DNA of 24,974 nucleotides. It comes from DATGZX01 sp035296965. GTDB taxonomy: Bacteria > Planctomycetota > Planctomycetia > Gemmatales > Gemmataceae. The position numbers and the translations under genes were made by a program. Shown here piece after piece: positions 22,672 through 24,974 of this stretch (positions are counted from its first letter, which is position 1; each line of letters starts with the position of its first letter). Location: the NCBI GenBank assembly GCA_035296965.1, contig DATGZX010000026.1:1-24974 (forward strand), written 5' to 3'. The notes under the pieces were generated by a model. The model was given only the letters and a program-made list of their open reading frames with translations. It searched no databases and had not been told where the DNA came from.

Positions 22672-24312
22672 TCAGTAAGCCCGGGCTGCGCGTCCCGGCT
22701 CCGAGTCCTGAAAACCTCGAAACCCATGGCAGACGGTTACGGTCAAGCGCGCGATGGGCTGTCCGCGCTCCTCATAGACCACTGCTCGAGGTTCCCCGAC
22801 GCTTGCGAACGCTGCCGCGATGCTCGGATGCAAATCTCCCACGAACAAGAAAGTCCTGCCCACAAAGAGCGCGGAGTCCTCGACCGGATTGGGCCGCCAG
22901 AGATCGTACTGGCTGTGCCGATCACCCAGGATGAGGCCGACGGAATACACCACGGGGTTGCCACGGCAATAGAAAGCAAGCTCGCCCGGCAACGTCCAGG
23001 AAGCGGCCGCAATTACCGGCTCGGTACCCTCGGCTTCCACTTCCAGGCGCAAGCGATCCACTTCCGCCGCAAAGAATCGCCAGCCGCGCAACCTGCAGGT
23101 CGGATCCAGGCGGCGCAGCGGCAACGGCCGCGTCTGCGTGGGTGGCCCAACGATCGCGACCAGCACGGGCTGAAACCAGTCGCTATGGTGCAGCAACACC
23201 GTACCGCCAAGGCCGAGCCCGCAAGCGCTTGCGAGACACGCAACCGTTGCGAATCGGTACGGACGGTGGCGTGACCTTGCCTGCTGGATGATCCATGGGA
23301 TTGTCAGTACAAGGCCCGAAAGGTACGCCGTCACGGGCCAGTTCGGCTCTTCCGACGTCTTCAAACTGAAGAGCAGGAAGAAAGCGAACATGGGCGCGGA
23401 CAGCCACCACAAGTAGCGCATGCCAGGATCCGTTGCCTTCCAGGGCCTGTACGCGATCATGGCGCAAACCCACGCCATGAACCAGAAGCCCAGGAGCAGC
23501 GCCGCTTGAGTTCCAAGGTAGATGAAAGGTCCCGTCCAGCGAACCCCGCCGTTTTGCCGTAGTCCGGCCTGGCCTCGAACGTGCAGAAAGCTGACCCAGT
23601 CATGTTGCATGTTCCAAAGTAAGATCGGCAAGCAGCACAAGGCCGCGACGGCAGTCATGATCCAAAAGCCACGGCGCCAAAGCAACGCCCGGTGCATTGA
23701 ACTTGCCAGAAGGAACAGACCCGCTGATGGGATGAATAGCACCATCGTGTACTTCGCCAGGATGCCCAGGCCGACTACCAGGCCCAGCACCGGATACGCC
23801 CACGCGGAACCTCGAATGAAGGCGATGTGCCCCAGGACCAGGGCCCATCCCCAGCAGCACGTGTAAGGCGAATCAATCGTCATGAGAGAAGCGCCGACGG
23901 CTATGAGTGGTGAGGTCAGCAGCAGTGCAACCACCGCACACGCGAGGCTCTCGCTGGCAAAGATTTGTACCGTCAAGATATATAGACTGACGAGCAATAG
24001 GGCGCCGCACCCCACGGCAGGTAAGCGCACGGCAAGCATATCGCTGGCCGTCAGGTGTTGCGACCATGATCCCGCCAAAAAGCAGCCGGCGCGGATCAAA
24101 TAGGCCACCAGTGGGCCTTTGCTGTAATAGCTCCAGTCGAGGTGCCTCGACCAGTCCCAGTAATGGGCCTCGTCGGGAGCGAGATCGAGTGGGCATTTCA
24201 AGCCTAGGTAAGCAATGTGAAGAACTGCCGCCGCGGAGATCATCAGTGCGGCGAGGATGCGCCAGCGCCAGACCGGAGATTTGGAGATTGGTTCAATGAC
24301 AAGCAAAGGCAT
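22672..24312 (-). CDS. GT39/ArnT-like membrane glycosyltransferase
   Basis: This 546-residue polytopic protein belongs to the dolichyl-phosphate-mannose mannosyltransferase/ArnT (GT-C) clan, which uses polyprenyl-phosphate sugars to modify lipids or proteins on the outer face of the inner membrane. The first periplasmic loop carries the catalytic Asp-Glu in LAPDEAHYWDW (Asp47, Glu48), followed by the conserved YYSKGPLVAYLI. About ten hydrophobic helices run from residue 18 to about 390. A soluble C-terminal domain (about 405-546) ends the protein. The acceptor is unknown. It converges on the sugar isomerase gene with 12 bases between them. No strong ribosome-binding site precedes the ATG. Confidence 0.88.
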   Translation of the reverse strand: MPLLVIEPISKSPVWRWRILAALMISAAAVLHIAYLGLKCPLDLAPDEAHYWDWSRHLDWSYYSKGPLVAYLIRAGCFLAGSWSQHLTASDMLAVRLPAVGCGALLLVSLYILTVQIFASESLACAVVALLLTSPLIAVGASLMTIDSPYTCCWGWALVLGHIAFIRGSAWAYPVLGLVVGLGILAKYTMVLFIPSAGLFLLASSMHRALLWRRGFWIMTAVAALCCLPILLWNMQHDWVSFLHVRGQAGLRQNGGVRWTGPFIYLGTQAALLLGFWFMAWVCAMIAYRPWKATDPGMRYLWWLSAPMFAFFLLFSLKTSEEPNWPVTAYLSGLVLTIPWIIQQARSRHRPYRFATVACLASACGLGLGGTVLLHHSDWFQPVLVAIVGPPTQTRPLPLRRLDPTCRLRGWRFFAAEVDRLRLEVEAEGTEPVIAAASWTLPGELAFYCRGNPVVYSVGLILGDRHSQYDLWRPNPVEDSALFVGRTFLFVGDLHPSIAAAFASVGEPRAVVYEERGQPIARLTVTVCHGFRGFQDSEPGRAARAY

Positions 24313-24504
24313 GAAATCGTTCTCGGGCGCAGGAGGTAGCCAGGACGAGCGTCCAGCCGGTTGTCAGCTTCTAACGGGGAATTGGGGATGCGTCAAGGTG
24401 GGGCTGAAAACAGGATAAAAGCAGAAGAATAGGTAAGCTTGCCCGACACTTTTCAGCAGAATATCACAAAGGAATCATTCGCTAGGCGAGCGGCAGCGCT
24501 TGTT
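24313..24504. other. Intergenic sequence upstream of the glycosyltransferase gene
   Basis: No gene is supported. Plus-strand frame 24439-24933 and the minus-strand frames opposite it run through the GC-rich repeats and are Pro/Arg/Ser-rich artefacts. No clear promoter for the minus-strand glycosyltransferase gene was found. Confidence 0.45.
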
Positions 24505-24547
24505 CTCCCCTCGCCCCGGTACTCCGGGGAGAGGGGTCGGGGGTGGG
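24505..24547 (+). repeat. GC-rich palindromic repeat, copy 1
   Basis: This is the first of three related hairpin repeats. CTCCCCTCGCCCCGG, then TACT, then CCGGGGAGAGGGG forms an imperfect hairpin, followed by TCGGGGGTGGG. It shares orientation with copy 2. Confidence 0.8.
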
Positions 24548-24595
24548 CTGATGAAATCCACGACATCCTTGCATTTGAAAAGCATTGCGCTCGAA

Positions 24596-24641
24596 CTCCC
24601 CTCTCCCCCGTACTCGGGGGAGAGGGGTCGGGGGTGAGGGG
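24596..24641 (+). repeat. GC-rich palindromic repeat, copy 2
   Basis: This is the most regular copy. CCCCTCTCCCCCG (24598-24610) and CGGGGGAGAGGGG (24615-24627) form 13 perfect pairs around TACT, followed by TCGGGGGTGAGGGGG. Such dispersed intergenic repeats are common in GC-rich bacterial genomes. I infer that more copies exist elsewhere in the chromosome. Confidence 0.85.
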
Positions 24642-24701
24642 GCGAACCCGAGAATGGCCCAATCCCGTAAGGATCTTGTGTAGCCACGGGGCACCATGTC
24701 G

Positions 24702-24749
24702 CCTCCCCCTCACCCCTGCCCCTCTCCCCCGAGTACAGGGGAGAGGGGA
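24702..24749 (-). repeat. GC-rich palindromic repeat, copy 3 (inverted)
   Basis: This copy lies in the opposite orientation: CCTCCCCCTCACCCC comes first, then the hairpin CCCCTCTCCCC...GGGGAGAGGGG with a slightly diverged centre (GAGTACA). Copies 2 and 3 can also pair with each other, forming a larger cruciform of about 150 bases. Confidence 0.8.
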
Positions 24750-24974
24750 AAATGCGCAACATTCCAAGACAAGAGCACTAGCCGAGAATGGCCGTCTTTT
24801 CAGCGATTTTCATCAGCCCAGCGCCAGCCTCTACCGGCAAGGACTCCTGCCAGCCGGAGCACTCCGGAGGCGTCGCCAGTGCCGCGCCAACCCGGCACGG
24901 CCTGGGAGTGCGGGGCGATCGTGGCACAAGTAACCCTGACTTGCCGTACCTGACCACCGCGTTCATGCCCTGGT
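24750..24974. other. Window end with no supported gene
   Basis: Short frames on both strands here (for example minus 24778-24966) lack any recognisable protein features. A small dyad CCGGAG-CA-CTCCGG lies at about 24855-24868. A gene reaching in from the right cannot be excluded. Confidence 0.4.

Noticed and set aside
24439..24933. Long frames on both strands across the palindromic repeats, with peptides such as LPSPRYSGERGRG
   Set aside because: These are translations of the GC-rich palindromes, a well-known source of false gene calls.

Overview
The window looks like a chromosome segment of a GC-rich planctomycete, probably close to Gemmataceae or Isosphaeraceae. The assignment rests on recognisable protein types, not on a database search: an ECF sigma factor fused to a membrane anchor, a 14-blade WD40 region and a typical C-terminal tail; a PSP1-domain protein with a Cys/Gly-rich tail; a TPR protein ending in a YggX-like domain; an McsB arginine kinase; and a small zinc-ribbon protein. 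Gene spacing, mixed strands and hairpin-rich gaps also fit. I see no insertion sequence, CRISPR array or prophage.

Layout. 21-1088 is mcsB. 1230-1910 is a VapBC-type toxin-antitoxin pair. 2210-3604 is a polyprenyl-phosphate sugar-1-phosphate transferase behind a structured leader. 3907-6817 is a tightly overlapping operon: obg, a type III pantothenate kinase and a degenerate MnmE-like GTPase (start and stop codons overlap at both junctions). 6999-7652 is a nucleotidyltransferase-fold protein. 7689-11045 (minus) is the giant ECF-WD40 regulator. 11267-12154 is an FAH-family enzyme and 12428-13714 a secreted, probably outer-membrane beta-barrel protein. 13716-14555 and 14622-15707 (both minus) are a PEP-hydrolase-family TIM barrel and an exported transglutaminase-like protein. 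16452-16796 is a KGG-repeat stress protein preceded by a near-perfect sigma-54 promoter. 17010-18343 (minus) is a TPR/YggX-like gene followed by a PSP1 gene. 18409-19212 (minus) is an exported protein of unknown function.

The most interesting region is 19213-20020. It holds a dense block of inverted repeats ending in a strong hairpin (19431-19632). This is followed by a short ORF carrying the run FFAYWYSFF, a strong intrinsic terminator, and then a DAHP synthase gene (20021-21034), the first enzyme of aromatic amino-acid synthesis. I read this as a ribosome-mediated attenuator in which scarcity of Phe, Tyr or Trp stalls the ribosome on the aromatic codons and permits an antiterminator. A tRNA-like remnant overlaps the end of the DAHP synthase gene.

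The right end carries a small zinc-ribbon protein (minus), a class I xylose-isomerase-like protein with one altered metal ligand, a GT39/ArnT-like membrane glycosyltransferase (minus), and an intergenic cluster of three GC-rich palindromic repeats. The last ~225 bases show no gene that I can support.
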